This document shows positions 48,571 to 58,758 of a DNA stretch of 64,000 bases, in pieces. The DNA lies in contig CM076145.1 of the NCBI GenBank assembly GCA_038025085.1, positions 11,877,000 to 11,940,999 of the forward strand. The letters are read 5' to 3'. The notes under the pieces are model-generated. The model had not been told where the DNA came from, did not search any database, and saw only the letters and a program-made list of their open reading frames with translations. Positions within the stretch are counted from its first letter, which is position 1. Each line of letters opens with the position of its first letter. The position numbers were made by a program, and so were the translations under genes. This stretch comes from Tetragonia tetragonoides (taxonomy: Eukaryota; Streptophyta; Magnoliopsida; Caryophyllales; Aizoaceae).

Positions 48571-50799
48571 GTGAAAGAGATTGAGTTCTTTTGTGTTGTA
48601 TATTAAGAGAAATCACACAAATGCTTTGTTTGCATTCATTTGAGGGAGAAACTACACCAAGGACGTTTACAACTACAAACAAGCTTGAACTCAAGCTTTT
48701 GAATGCATTTAAGCGTTTTAAAAGCTCATACGACAAGGGTGAAAAAGATTGAGTTCTTTTGTGTTGTATATTAAGAGAACGCACCCAAATGTTTTCTTTG
48801 CATTCATTTGAGGAAGAAACTACACCAAGGATGTTTACAAGTACAAACAAGCTTCAACTCAATCTTTTGAAAGCATTTACGCGTTTTAAAACCTCATACG
48901 ACTAGGGTGAAACAGATTGAGTTCTTTTCTGTTGTATATTAAGAGAAAGCACCCAAATGCTCTGTTAGCATTCATTTGAGTGAGAAACTACACCATGGAT
49001 GTTAACAAGTACAAACAAGCTTCAACTCAAGCTTTTGACTGTATTTACGCGTTTTAAAAGCTCATATGACTAGGGTAAAAAGAGATTGAGTTCTTTGGTG
49101 TTGCATATTTATAGAAAGCACCCAAATGCTTTGTTTGCATTCATTTGAGTGAGAAACTTAACCAAGGATGTTTACAAGTACAAACAAGCTTCAACTCAAG
49201 CTTGAAAAAGCATTTACGCGTTTTAAAACCTCATATGACTAGGGTGAAAGAGATTGAGGTCTTTTGTGTTGTATATTAAGAGAAAGCACCCAAATGCTTT
49301 ATTTGCATTCATTTGAGTGAGAAACGACACCAAGGATATTTACAAGTACACACAAGCTTTAACTCCACCTTTTGAATGCATTTACGCGTTTTAACAGCTC
49401 TTACATCTAGGGTGAAAGAGATTGAGTTCTTTTGTGTTGTATATTAAGAGAAAGCACCCAAATGCTTTGTTTGCATTCATTTGAGGGAGAAACTACACCA
49501 AGAATGTTTACAAGTACAAACAAGCTTCAACTCAAGCTTTTGAATGCATTTACGCGTTTTAAAAGCTCATATGACTAGGGTGAAAAAGATTGAGTTCTTT
49601 TGTGTTGTATTTTAAGAGAAAGCATCCAAATGCTTTGTTTGCATTCATTTGAGTGAGAAACTTAACCAAGGATGTTTACAAGTATACACAAGCTTCAACT
49701 CAAGCTTTTGAATGTATTTACGCGTTTTAACAGCTCTTACGATTAGGGTGAAAGAGATTGAGGTCTTTTGTGTTGTATATTAAGAGAAAGCACCCAAATG
49801 CTTTGTTTGCATTCATTTGAGTGAGAAACTACACCAAGGATGTTTATAAGTACAAACAAGCTTCAACTCCACCTTTTGAATGCATTTACGCTTTGTTTGC
49901 ATTCATTTGAGTGAGAAACTACATCAAAGATGTTTACAAGTACAAACAAGCTTTAACTCCACCTTTTGAATGCATTTACGCGTTTTAACAGCTCTTACAT
50001 CTAGGGTGAAAGAGATTGAGTTCTTTTGTGTTGTATATTAAGAGAAAGCACCCACATGCTTTGTTTGCATTCATTTGAGTGAGAAACTACACCAAGGATG
50101 TTTACGAGTACATACAAGCTTTAACTCAACCCTTTGAATGCATTTACGCATTTTAACAAACTACACCAAGGATGTTTACAAGTACAAACAAGATTCAACT
50201 CAAGCTTTTGAATGCATTTACGCGTTTTAACAGCTCTTACGACTAGGCGAAAAGAGATTGAGTTCTTTTGTCTTGTATATTAAGAAAAAGCTCGCAAATG
50301 CTTTGTTTACATTCATTTGAGTGTGAAACTACCCCAAGGATGTTTACAACTACAAACAAGCTTGAACTCAAGCTTTTGAATGCATTTAAGCGTTTTAAAA
50401 GCTCATACGACAAGGGTGAAAGAGATTGAGTTCTTTTGTGGTGCATTTTAAGAGAAAGCAACCAAAAGCTTTGTTTGCATTCATTTCAGTGAGAAACTAC
50501 ACCAAGAATGTTTACAAGTACAATCGGGCTTCAACTCAAGCTTTTGAATGCATTTACGCGTTTTAAAAGCTCTTATGACTAGGGTGAAAAAGATTGAGTT
50601 CTTTTGTGTTTTATATTAGGAGAAAGCACCCAAATGCTTTGTTTGCATCCATTTGAGTGAGAAACTACACCAAGAATGTTTACAAGTACAAACAAGCTTC
50701 AACTCAAGCTTTTGAATGCATTTACGCGGAGTGAGAAACTACGCCAAGGATGTTTACAAGTACAAACAAACTTCAACTCAAAATTTTGAATGTATTCAC
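48571..50799 (+). repeat. 168-bp satellite, forward run
   Basis: Forward monomers with two truncated ones (ACGCTTTGTTTGCATTC near 49,888 and TTTTAACAAACTACACC near 50,155) and a deletion joint at 50,728 (TTTACGCGGAGTGAG). Confidence 0.91.
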
Positions 50800-51235
50800 A
50801 ATCAAATGAATGCAAATAAAGCATTTGTGTACTTTCTCTTAATATACAACAGAAAAGAACTCAATCTCTTTCACCCTAGTCGTAAGAGCTTTTAAAACGC
50901 GTAAATACATTCAAAAGCTTGAGTTGAAGCTTGTTTGTACTTGTAAACATCCTAGGTGCAGTTTCACACTCAAATGTATCCAAACAAAGTATTTGGATGC
51001 TTTCTCTTAACGTAAATGCATTCAAAAGCTTGTTTGTAAATGCATACAATTTCAGTGAGAAACTACACCAAGGATGTTTACAAGTACAAACAAGCTTTAA
51101 CTCCACCTTTTGAATGCATTTACGCGTTTTAAAAACTCAAGCTTTTGCACCCTAGGATGTTTACAAATCTCTTGAGTTGAAGCTTGTTTGTACTTGTAAA
51201 CATCCTTGGTTAAGTTTCTCACTCAAATGAATGTT
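50800..51235. repeat. Satellite mosaic before the rDNA fragment
   Basis: Reverse monomers (50,800-51,045) that include the inverse of the fold-back patch found at 21,024-21,130. A short forward piece (51,046-51,150), scrambled joints (CACCCTAGGATG, TTACAAATCTCTTGAG) and a last reverse piece follow, ending CAAATGAATG at the rRNA homology. Confidence 0.88.
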
Positions 51236-51269
51236 TACCCCATCCGCTTCCCTCCCGACAATGTCAAGA

Positions 51270-51320
<51 letters not shown>

Positions 51321-51585
51321 TTTCGCTATCGGTCTCTCGCCAGTATTTAGCCTTGGACGGAATTTACCGCCCGCATAGGGCTGCATTCCCAAACAACCCG
51401 ACTCGGCGACATCACCTCGTGGTGCGACAGGGTCCGGGCACGACGGGGCTCTCACCCTCTCTGGAACCCCTTTCCAGGGGACTTGGGCCCGGTCCGCCGC
51501 AGAGGACGCTTCTCCAGACTACAATTCAGACAAGCTCTTCCCGGTTCGCTCGCCGCTACTAGGGGAATCCTTGTAAGTTTCTCTT
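51236..51585 (-). rRNA. Partial, degenerate 25S rRNA gene fragment
   Basis: On the minus strand this reads the 5' region of plant 25S rRNA: CAAGGATTCCCCTAGTAGC, GGCGAGCGAACCGGGAAGAG, TGAATTGTAGTCTGG, CCGGGCCCAAGTCCCC, GAGAGCCCCGTCGTGCCC, GGGTTGTTTGGGAATGC, GGTAAATTCCGTCC, TACCGCGAGGGAAAG, GTCGGGAGGGAAGCGG. It covers roughly the first 400-450 nt. Compared with the conserved sequence as I remember it, there are substitutions and a deletion of about 25-30 nt between GGGAAGAGC and CTGAATTG. No 18S, 5.8S or ITS is attached. It is therefore an rDNA pseudogene fragment in the satellite, much more GC-rich than its surroundings. The + strand open frame across it is spurious. Confidence 0.93.
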
Positions 51586-52183
51586 CAAAAGCTTAAATGC
51601 AATAAAAAGATTGAGTTCTTTTGTGTTGTATTTTAAGAGAAAGCACCCAAATGCTTTGTTTGCATTCATTTGAGTGTGAAACTACCCCAAGGATGTTTAC
51701 GACTACAAACAAGCTTGAACTCAAGCTTTTGAATGCATTTAAGCGTTTTAAAAGCTCATACGACAAGCGTGAAAGAGATTGAGTTCTTTTGTGTTGTATA
51801 TTAAGAGAACGCACCCAAATGTTTTCTTTGCATTCGTTTGAGTGAGAAACTACACCAAAGATGTTTACAAGTACCAACAAGCTTCAACTTAAGCTTTTGA
51901 ATGCATATACGCGTTTTAAAACCTCATACGACTGGGGTGAAAGAGATTGAGTTCTTTTGTGTTGTATTTTCAGAGAAAGCACCCAAAAGCTTTGTTTCCA
52001 TTCATTGGAGTGAGAAACTACACCAAGGATGTTTACAAGTACAAACAAGCTTCAACTCAAGCTTTTGAAAGCATTTACGCGTTTTAAAACCTCATACGAC
52101 TAGCGTGAAAGAGATTGAGGTCTTTTGTGTTGTATATTAAGAGAAAGCACCCAAATGCTTTATTTGCATTCATTTGATTGTGA
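51586..52183 (+). repeat. 168-bp satellite, forward run after rDNA
   Basis: About 20 bp of joint (AAAGCTTAAATGCAATAAAA) and then forward monomers, ending at the TGAATACATTCAAAATTTTG fold point shared with 27,322. Confidence 0.9.
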
Positions 52184-52776
52184 ATACATTCAAAATTTTG
52201 AGTTGAAGCTTGTTTGTAGTTGTAAACATCCTTGGTGTAGTTTCTCACTCCAATGAATGCAAACAAAGCTTTTGGATGCTTTCTCTGAAAATTCAACACA
52301 AAAGCGTATATGCATGCAAAAGGTGGAGTTAAAGATTGTTTGTACTTGTAAACATCCTTGGTGTAGTTTCTCACTCAAATGAATGCAAACAAAGCATTTG
52401 CGTTCTTTCTCTTAATATACAACACAAAAGACCTCAATCTCTTTCACCCGAATCGTAAGAGCTGTTAAAACGCGTAAATACATTCAAAAGCTTGAGTTGA
52501 AGCTTGTTTATACTTGTAAACATCCTTGGTGAAGTTTCTCACTCAAATGAATGCAAACAAAGCATTTGGGTGCTTTCTCTTAATATACAACACAAAAGAA
52601 CTCAATCTTTTTCACCCTAGTCATATGAGCTTTTAAAACGCGTAAATGCATTCAAATGGTGAAGTTAAAGCTTGTTTGTACTTGTAAACATCCTTGGTGT
52701 AGTTTCTAACTCAAATGAATGCAAACAAAGCTTTTGAATGCATTTACGCGTTTTAACAGCTCTTACATCTAGGGTT
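52184..52776. repeat. Satellite, mostly inverted run
   Basis: Reverse monomers to about 52,730. A deletion near 52,300 removed about half a monomer. A final forward scrap (TTTTGAATGCATTTACGCG to TCTAGGGT) then meets non-satellite DNA. Confidence 0.9.
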
Positions 52777-52966
52777 ACTAACATGATACAAAATAGCAAT
52801 TTCGAGCTATATCCAATTGAACAATTATTAACATAATTTTCGTTCAATAACCAATAATAAAACATGCATCTCCTCACATGAATATTAATCAAACGCATCC
52901 AAATATCACGTTTGAACACATGTTTCCTCTTTGTGTTTACAAAGCATTCATTTAAAAATGGGTGAT
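52777..52966. other. 190-bp non-satellite insert
   Basis: AT-rich sequence beginning TACTAACATGATAC and ending AAAAATGGGTG. It is unrelated to the monomer or to the two retroelement families as far as I can see. The satellite phase differs on the two sides and no terminal inverted repeat or target duplication is obvious. It may be host DNA or the relic of another element. Confidence 0.65.
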
Positions 52967-53286
52967 ATTAAGAGAAAGCACCCAAATGCTTTGTTTGCAT
53001 TTATTTGAGTGAGAAACTACACCAAGGATGTTTACAAGTACAAACAAGCTTAACTCAAAATTTTGAATGTATTTACGCGTTTTAACAGCTCTTACGACTA
53101 GGGTGAAAGAGTTGAGGTCTTTTGTGTTTTATATTAAGAAAAAGCATCCAAATGCTTTCTTTTCATTAATTTGAGTGAGAAACTACACCAAGGATGTTTA
53201 CAAGTTTAAACAAGTTTCAACTCAAGCTTTTGAATGCATTTACGCGTTTTAACAGCTCTTACGACTAGGCGAAAAGAGATTGAGTT
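52967..53286 (+). repeat. 168-bp satellite, forward run
   Basis: Two forward monomers, ending GAAAAGAGATTGAGTTT. Confidence 0.9.
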
Positions 53287-53341
53287 TCTGATAAGTACTA
53301 GGATTGGTGTAATGGATTTACGAAAGGCTTTTTACGGGTTT
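53287..53341. other. 55-bp non-satellite filler
   Basis: Contains GTACTAGGATTGGTG and GGCTTTTTACGGGTTTGAG, matching no satellite strand. It sits at a joint between a forward monomer and a 30-bp reverse scrap (TTTTAAAACGCGTAAATGC). Origin unknown. Confidence 0.65.
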
Positions 53342-53973
53342 GAGTTTTAAAACGCGTAAATGCATTCAAAAGCATTTTAACAGCTCTTACGACTAGGGTG
53401 AAAGAGATTGAGTTCTTTTGTGTTGCATATTAAGAGAAAGCACACAAATGCTTTGTTTGCATTCATTTGAGTGAGAAACTACACCAAGGATGTTTACAAG
53501 TACAAACAAGCTTTAACTCCACCTTTTGAATGCATTTACGCGTTTTAAAAGCTCATACGACTAGGGTGAAAAAGATTGAGTTCTTTTGTGTGGTATATAA
53601 AGAGAAAGCATCCAAATACTTTGTTTGCATTCATTTGAGTGAGAAACTACACCAAGGATGTTTACAAGTACAAACAAGCTTTAACTCCACCTTTTGAATG
53701 CATTTACGCGTTTTAACAGCTCTTACATCTAGGGTGAAAGAGATTGAGTTCTTTTGTGTTGTATATTAAGAGAAAGCACCCAAATGCTTTGTTTGCATTC
53801 ATTTGAGGGAGAAACTACACCAAGAATGTTTACAAGTACCATCAAGCTTCAACTTAAGCTTTTGAATGCATATACGCGTTTTAAAACCTCATACGACTAG
53901 GGTGAAAGAGATTGAGTTCTTTTGTGTTGTATTTTCAGAGAAAGCATCCAAAAGCTTTGTTTGCTTTCATTTG
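53342..53973 (+). repeat. 168-bp satellite, forward run
   Basis: A reverse scrap of about 30 bp and then forward monomers, ending TTTGCTTTCATTTGC at an inversion joint (GCATCCTAGGTG). Confidence 0.89.
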
Positions 53974-54531
53974 CATCCTAGGTGTAGTTTCTCACTCAAA
54001 TGAATGCAAACAAAGCATTTGGGTGCTTTCTCTTAAAATACAACACAAAAGAACTCAATCTTTTTCACCCAAGTCATATGAGCTTTTAAAACGCGTAAAT
54101 GCATTCAAAAGCTTGAGTTGAAGCTTGTATGTACTTGTAGACATCCTTGGTGTAGTTTCACTATCAAATGAATGCAAACAAAGCATTTGTGTGCTTTCTC
54201 TTAATATACAACACAAAAGAACTCAATCTCTTTCACCCTAGATGGAAGAGCTGTTAAAACGCGTAAATGCATTCAAAAGGTGGAGTTAAAGCTTGTTTGT
54301 ACTTGTAAACATCCTTGGTGTAGTTTCTCACTCAAATGAATGCAAACAAAGCATTTGGGTGCTTTCTCTTAATATACAACACAAAAGAACTCAAATCTCT
54401 TTCACCCTACTCGTATGAGCTTTTAAAACGCGTAAATGCATTCAAAAGTTTGAGTTGAAGCTTGTTTGTACTTGTAAACATCCTTGGTTAAGTTTCTCAC
54501 TCAAATGAATGCAAACAAAGCTTTTGGTTGC
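53974..54531 (-). repeat. 168-bp satellite, inverted run
   Basis: Reverse monomers closed by the GGTTGCTTTGTATGCATTC joint also seen at 7,994 and 59,575. Confidence 0.9.
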
Positions 54532-55098
54532 TTTGTATGCATTCATTTTAGTGAGAAACTACACCAACGATGTTTACATGTACAAACAAGGATGTTTACA
54601 AGTACAAACAAGCTTTAACTCCACCTTTTGAATGCATTTACGCGTTTTAACAGCTCATACATCTAGGGTGAAAGAGATTGAGTTCTTTTGTGTTGTATTT
54701 TAGGAGAAAGCACCCAAATGCTTTGTTTGCATTCAGTTGAGTGAGAAACTACACCAAGGATGTTTACAAGTACAAACAAGCTTTAACTCCACCTTTTGAA
54801 TGCATTTACGCGTTTTAACAGCTCTTACGACTAGTGTGAAAGAGATTGAGTTCTTTTGTGTTGTATTTTCAGAGAAAGCACCCAAAAGCTTTGTTTGCAT
54901 TCATTGGAGTGAGAATATACACCAAGGATGTTTACAAGTACAAACAAACTTCAACTCAAACTTTTGAATGTATTCACGCATTTTAACAGCTCGTACGAAT
55001 AGGGTGAAAGAGATTGAGTTCTTTTGAGTTGTATTTTAAGAGAAAGCACCCAGCTACTTTGTTTGCATTCATTTGAGTGAGAAACTACACCTAGGATG
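54532..55098 (+). repeat. 168-bp satellite, forward run
   Basis: Forward monomers with a short stutter (ATGTTTACATGTACAAACAAGG then ATGTTTACAAG) at about 54,570-54,610. The same stutter is at about 59,617-59,655, so 54,480-55,060 and 59,520-60,100 are copies of one another. Confidence 0.9.
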
Positions 55099-55549
55099 CA
55101 AATGAATGCAAACAAAGCTTTTGGGTGCTTTCTTTGAATATACAACACCAAAGAACTCAATCTCTTTCACCCTAGATGTAAGAGCTGTTAAAACGCGTAA
55201 ATACATTCAAAAGCTTGAGTTGAAGCTTGTTTGTACTTGTAAACATCCTTGGTGTAGTTTCTCACTCCAATGAATGCAAACAAAGCATTTGGGTGCTTTC
55301 TCTTAATATACAACACAAAAGAACTCAATCTTTATCACCCTAGTCATATGAGCTTTTAAAACGCGTAAATACATTCAAAAGCTTGAGTTGAAGCTTGTTT
55401 GTACTTGTAAACATCCTTGGTGTAGTTTCTCACTCCAATGAATGCAAACAAAGCTTTTGGGTGCTTTCTCTGAAAATACAACACAAAAGAACCCAAATGA
55501 GAATGTTGCTTGCATTCATTGGAGTGAGAAACTACACCAAGGATGTTTA
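55099..55549. repeat. Satellite: inverted run, then target monomer of the family B insertion
   Basis: Reverse monomers to about 55,498, a fold point (CAAATGAGAATGTTGC), then a forward monomer reading CACCAAGGATGTTTA where the element has inserted. The monomer resumes at 58,754. Confidence 0.9.
55545..55549 (+). other. Target-site duplication GTTTA, left copy
   Basis: GTTTA precedes the LTR and is repeated at 58,754-58,758. The uninterrupted satellite reads GGATGTTTACAAG, so the 5-bp duplication is exact and typical of LTR retrotransposon integrase. Confidence 0.93.
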
Positions 55550-56405
55550 TGATGCGGGAGCAAGTGTGCAAAGTAAACAGAACAACCAAGGAACTAGCAA
55601 GAGAACATCCATTCTTGTTTACATCGAGTTTCTTTGGTGGTTATGCATTAAATTGGCTCCTATAAAGATAATTACATGGAGTTTACACACAAGATCGGGA
55701 TTAAAGCTCTTATTATATGATCTCATTTGTTATAAGGATTCCCGAAATTTTGACAGCTTCTACAATGGTTCGTATTTCGATCATAACTCACTCATATGAC
55801 ATGGGATTATGGTGATTCAAAATTCTGTAGAAAGCTGGAAACAAGATCTAAAACTCCCATGCTTTGAGTTTTCCTATATTCAGAATGTAACGAGGTTGAA
55901 AAGGCAATTGAAGTTATAGAGACAAACTGTTCCAGCGGTTTTAGCCTTGGGCGCCAAGTAATTAGCTGTTTGAGTTTGATTTCGTTTGCCTATTTCCTTA
56001 ATTAGTTAGAATATGTTTAGGAAAGTAGTATTCTGATTATTAGTAGCATTAGGAGTCCATTAGGAATTAGAAAAGCTGTTAGATAGTTCGTTTTACAATT
56101 GTAATCAGTTTAATAGTTAGTTTCCTACTTGGATTAGGATTCCTAGTAGCTTTAGATTTCTTTGTCTATATATAGGGGAGAGCACGAAATTGTAACATAG
56201 ACTTTAATGATTAATAATTGAATACGTGAGTATTTACCCCTCAAATTGAGTGATTCAGTTTGAAACCCTTGTGTGTGATGCGCAAGTCTTGTTCTTGAGT
56301 GATTCTTGAACGAAAAACCCCAACCCCTTGAGTGATTCGAGAGGTATATCCCTTTTATTGTTTTGTTTATCAAAAATACAGAAAATCCCTAAATAAATTA
56401 CATCA
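55550..56405 (+). repeat. 5' LTR of complete family B element
   Basis: 856 bp, TGATGCGGGAGC to TTACATCA. TATATATA sits at 56,167-56,174 in GTCTATATATAGGGGAG. The first 250 bp contain an open frame (GASVQSKQNNQGTSKRT...) shared with the other family B LTRs, in frame with gag at the 3' LTR. Confidence 0.95.
56167..56174 (+). promoter_or_regulatory. TATA box in family B 5' LTR
   Basis: TATATATA followed by GGGGAG, about 230 bp before the LTR end. It is repeated at 58,515-58,522 in the 3' LTR. Probable core promoter of the element RNA. Confidence 0.7.
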
Positions 56406-56408
56406 ACT

Positions 56409-56420
56409 TGGTATCAGAGC
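56409..56420 (+). promoter_or_regulatory. Primer binding site (tRNA-iMet)
   Basis: TGGTATCAGAGC three bases after the LTR end, followed by TAAAGGT. Complementary to initiator methionine tRNA. Confidence 0.94.
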
Positions 56421-56569
56421 TAAAGGTTTGAGCTTTCTTAAGTTTAAACAACACGGTCCTAAGCATAAACACGACACCATAGCGAGCTTTCGAGAAAGAT
56501 TCTTGCAAGATCCGCCCTTTGTTCAAGAAGACAGCCAAGAAACCCCCCAAGAAACCAACAACCGAAGCT

Positions 56570-57703
56570 ATGGGTGAGCCGAACGAACTAGCAAAGTTGT
56601 TAACAGCCATGGAGGATCTCAGGGCATCTTTCAAAACTCAAGAAGAGCGGATGGCTGTTATGGAAAGACGAAACCAAGAAGATAGGGAAAACATGGAGAC
56701 AAGGATGCGCAGAATTCATTGGAGAAACCACAACCGTGACCCCAACTTCGATGAGGAGTTTGAAGACACAAGTGGGACTAGAACCAATGACGCTCCTAAA
56801 CCACGACACCCCTATGATGATGATAGGAACTTGAAAGTCGAACTCCCTGAATATGACGGTTCCTACGATCCAGAGGCCTTTCTTGATTGGCTTAGAACTA
56901 TGGAGAGAGTCTTTGAATACAAGGAGTATGATGAGCGGCGAAGATGCAAGTTAGCCACGCATAAACTCACCAAGCATGCTTCTTTTTGGTATGAAAAACT
57001 AAAGGCTCGACGCAAGAAGGACGGGAAAGCAAAGATTGAGACTTGGGACAAACTCAAGAAACATTTAAAGAACCGATTTTTGCCTAAAGAATTTGAGCAA
57101 GAACAATTTTTGAAACTTACGTCCTTAAGCCAAGAAACCTCAAGTGTACAAGACTACCTCCAAAAGTTTGAAATCGCGCACATGATGTGTGATCTCGTGG
57201 AGAAGGAGGAGTTAAAGATTGCAAGATTCATCAAAGGACTAAACTCAACTCTAAGGCGCAAGGTGGAGCTTGTTCCTTACATATCCTTTGAGTATGTTTG
57301 CAAGATAGCTCTCAAGATTGAGAGGCAAGAGAAGGAGCAACAACTAGTGCACCTACGAGCACAACAAGCATACCAACAAGCGCGTAAACATCGAAATCAT
57401 AAGTTGGACTACATGAAAGGATGCATAATAAATGATCAACCCATCAATGAAGATAGGCTCTTTGTTGTGGATACATTCAAAGGAAAACCAGATCTTGATG
57501 ATTACTTTAAAGATATTGTTCCTAATGAAGATTCACAAGAAAAGACCAATAACATTGACCCCCTTATTGTTGTTCAAGTTAATAATTCAAGCCTACCAAC
57601 TGTGGTTGATGAGTTTATCGAAGAAATATTCATTGAACCAGAAAATATTGGTGATTTCCTTGAAGATCTTGATTATATTGATGATATGCAAGAGGAATCC
57701 TAG
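56570..57703 (+). CDS. gag: Gag protein of family B (gag-only element)
   Basis: 377 residues. Residues 5-50 are E/R/M-rich and look coiled-coil. About 65-85 is a linker. About 88-255 is the Ty3/gypsy Gag core with LPEYDGSYDPEAFLDWLRTMERVF, SFWYEKLKARRKKDGKAKIETWDKL, RFLPKEF, SVQDYLQKFE and IARFIKGLNSTL. About 305-377 is acidic. Gag assembles the particle and binds element RNA, but no CCHC knuckle is present. MGEP is chosen as start because it is shared by all family B copies. An upstream frame through the PBS (RERFLQDPPFV) is separated by an extra C in a run of six at 56,541-56,550, against five in the other copies. The frame ends at TAG (57,701), where the minus-strand copy has GAG, so the last 65 or so codons were probably lost by this mutation. 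Confidence 0.85.
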   Translation: MGEPNELAKLLTAMEDLRASFKTQEERMAVMERRNQEDRENMETRMRRIHWRNHNRDPNFDEEFEDTSGTRTNDAPKPRHPYDDDRNLKVELPEYDGSYDPEAFLDWLRTMERVFEYKEYDERRRCKLATHKLTKHASFWYEKLKARRKKDGKAKIETWDKLKKHLKNRFLPKEFEQEQFLKLTSLSQETSSVQDYLQKFEIAHMMCDLVEKEELKIARFIKGLNSTLRRKVELVPYISFEYVCKIALKIERQEKEQQLVHLRAQQAYQQARKHRNHKLDYMKGCIINDQPINEDRLFVVDTFKGKPDLDDYFKDIVPNEDSQEKTNNIDPLIVVQVNNSSLPTVVDEFIEEIFIEPENIGDFLEDLDYIDDMQEES

Positions 57704-57897
57704 ATGGAGTTGGAACTTCTTGAATCTAGCTTTGATCGAGAACAAGAAAGAGATGTCCATCAAGAAGACAGCAACAAGGCTCTTAACCTTATGGGTTCAT
57801 TGGAAATTTGTAAAGAAAATTTGATGAATATACAGGTTCAGGAGAAGATTACTACATACGAAGAATTGAGGACAATTCTTTTTGAAGAAAGGGAGAT
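57704..57897 (+). pseudogene. Distal gag frame after premature TAG
   Basis: In frame with gag immediately after the TAG, open through the PPT and into the 3' LTR to 58,147. Residues ELLESSFDREQERDVHQED and ICKENLMNIQVQEKITTYEELRTILFEERE match the uninterrupted minus-strand copy. It is glutamate-rich with no recognised domain. Restoring the reading would need stop read-through, for which I see no specific signal. Confidence 0.7.
57881..57897 (+). promoter_or_regulatory. Polypurine tract, family B
   Basis: TTTGAAGAAAGGGAGAT directly before the 3' LTR start TGATGCGG; primes plus-strand synthesis. Confidence 0.88.
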
Positions 57898-58753
57898 TGA
57901 TGCGGGAGCAAGTGTGCAAAGTAAACAGAACAACCAAGGAACTAGCAAGAGAACATCCATTCTTGTTTACATCGAGTTTCTTTGGTGGTTATGCATTAAA
58001 TTGGCTCCTATAAAGATAATTACATGGAGTTTACACACAAGATCGGGATTAAAGCTCTTATTATATGATCTCATTCGTTATAAGGATTCCCGAAATTTTG
58101 ACAGCTTCTACAATGGTTCGTATTTCGATCATAACTCACTCATATGACATGGGATTATGGTGATTCAAAATTCTGTAGAAAGCTGGAAACAAGATCTAAA
58201 ACTCCCATGCTTTGAGTTTTCCTATATTCAGAATGTAACAAGGTTGAAAAGGCAATTGAAGTTATAGAGACAAACTGTTCCAGCGGTTTTAGCCTTGGGC
58301 GCCAAGTAATTAGTTGTTTGAGTTTGATTTCGTTTGCCTATTTCCTTAATTAGTTAGAATATGTTTAGGAAAGTAGTATTCTGATTATTAGTAGCATTAG
58401 GAGTCCATTAGGAATTAGAAAAGCTGTTAGATAGTTCGTTTTACAATTGTAATCAGTTTAATAGTTAGTTTCCTACTTGGATTAGGATTCCTAGTAGCTT
58501 TAGATTTCTTTGTCTATATATAGGGGAGAGCACGAAATTGTAACATAGACTTTGATGATTAATAATTGAATACGTGAGTATTTACCCCTCAAATTGAGTG
58601 ATTCAGTTTGAAACCCTTGTGTGTGATGCGCAAGTCTTGTTCTTGAGTGATTCTTGAACGAAAAACCCCAACCCCTTGAGTGATTCGAGAGGTATATCCC
58701 TTTTATTGTTTTGTTTATCAAAAATACAGAAAATCCCTAAATAAATCACATCA
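57898..58753 (+). repeat. 3' LTR of complete family B element
   Basis: 856 bp, aligning base for base with the 5' LTR at an offset of 2,348 with about five substitutions and no length change. TATATATA is at 58,515-58,522. Confidence 0.95.
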
Positions 58754-58758
58754 GTTTA
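58754..58758 (+). other. Target-site duplication GTTTA, right copy
   Basis: Matches 55,545-55,549. The satellite resumes as CAAGTACAAACAAGC in the same phase and orientation as before the element. Confidence 0.93.

Larger units (their letters stand above)
55550..58753 (+). mobile_element. Family B gag-only LTR retrotransposon, complete with TSD
   Basis: 3,204 bp: 5' LTR 55,550-56,405, PBS 56,409, gag interior, PPT 57,881-57,897, 3' LTR 57,898-58,753, flanked by GTTTA duplications. Both LTRs are 856 bp and differ at about five sites by eye (for example ATTTGTTATAAGG/ATTCGTTATAAGG and AATTACATCA/AATCACATCA). That is under 1 % divergence, so the insertion is young. The interior is only 1,492 bp with a Gag domain and no pol, matching the TR-GAG class of non-autonomous plant elements. 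Pol must come in trans. It lies inside one satellite monomer. Confidence 0.95.

Noticed and set aside
51206..51562. 118-residue + strand frame over GC-rich sequence
   Set aside because: The underlying DNA is antisense 25S rRNA; the protein reading is spurious.
55395..55799. 134-residue + strand frame joining satellite to the LTR
   Set aside because: The frame crosses the TSD-defined insertion boundary at 55,550, so it is an accident of insertion. The equivalent minus-strand frame at 39,668-40,024 is the same kind of fusion.
56152..56373. 73-residue minus-strand frame in the family B LTR, repeated at 58,500-58,721
   Set aside because: It is antisense to the LTR R/U5 region and duplicated only because LTRs are. 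It runs across the TATA region and shows no domain.
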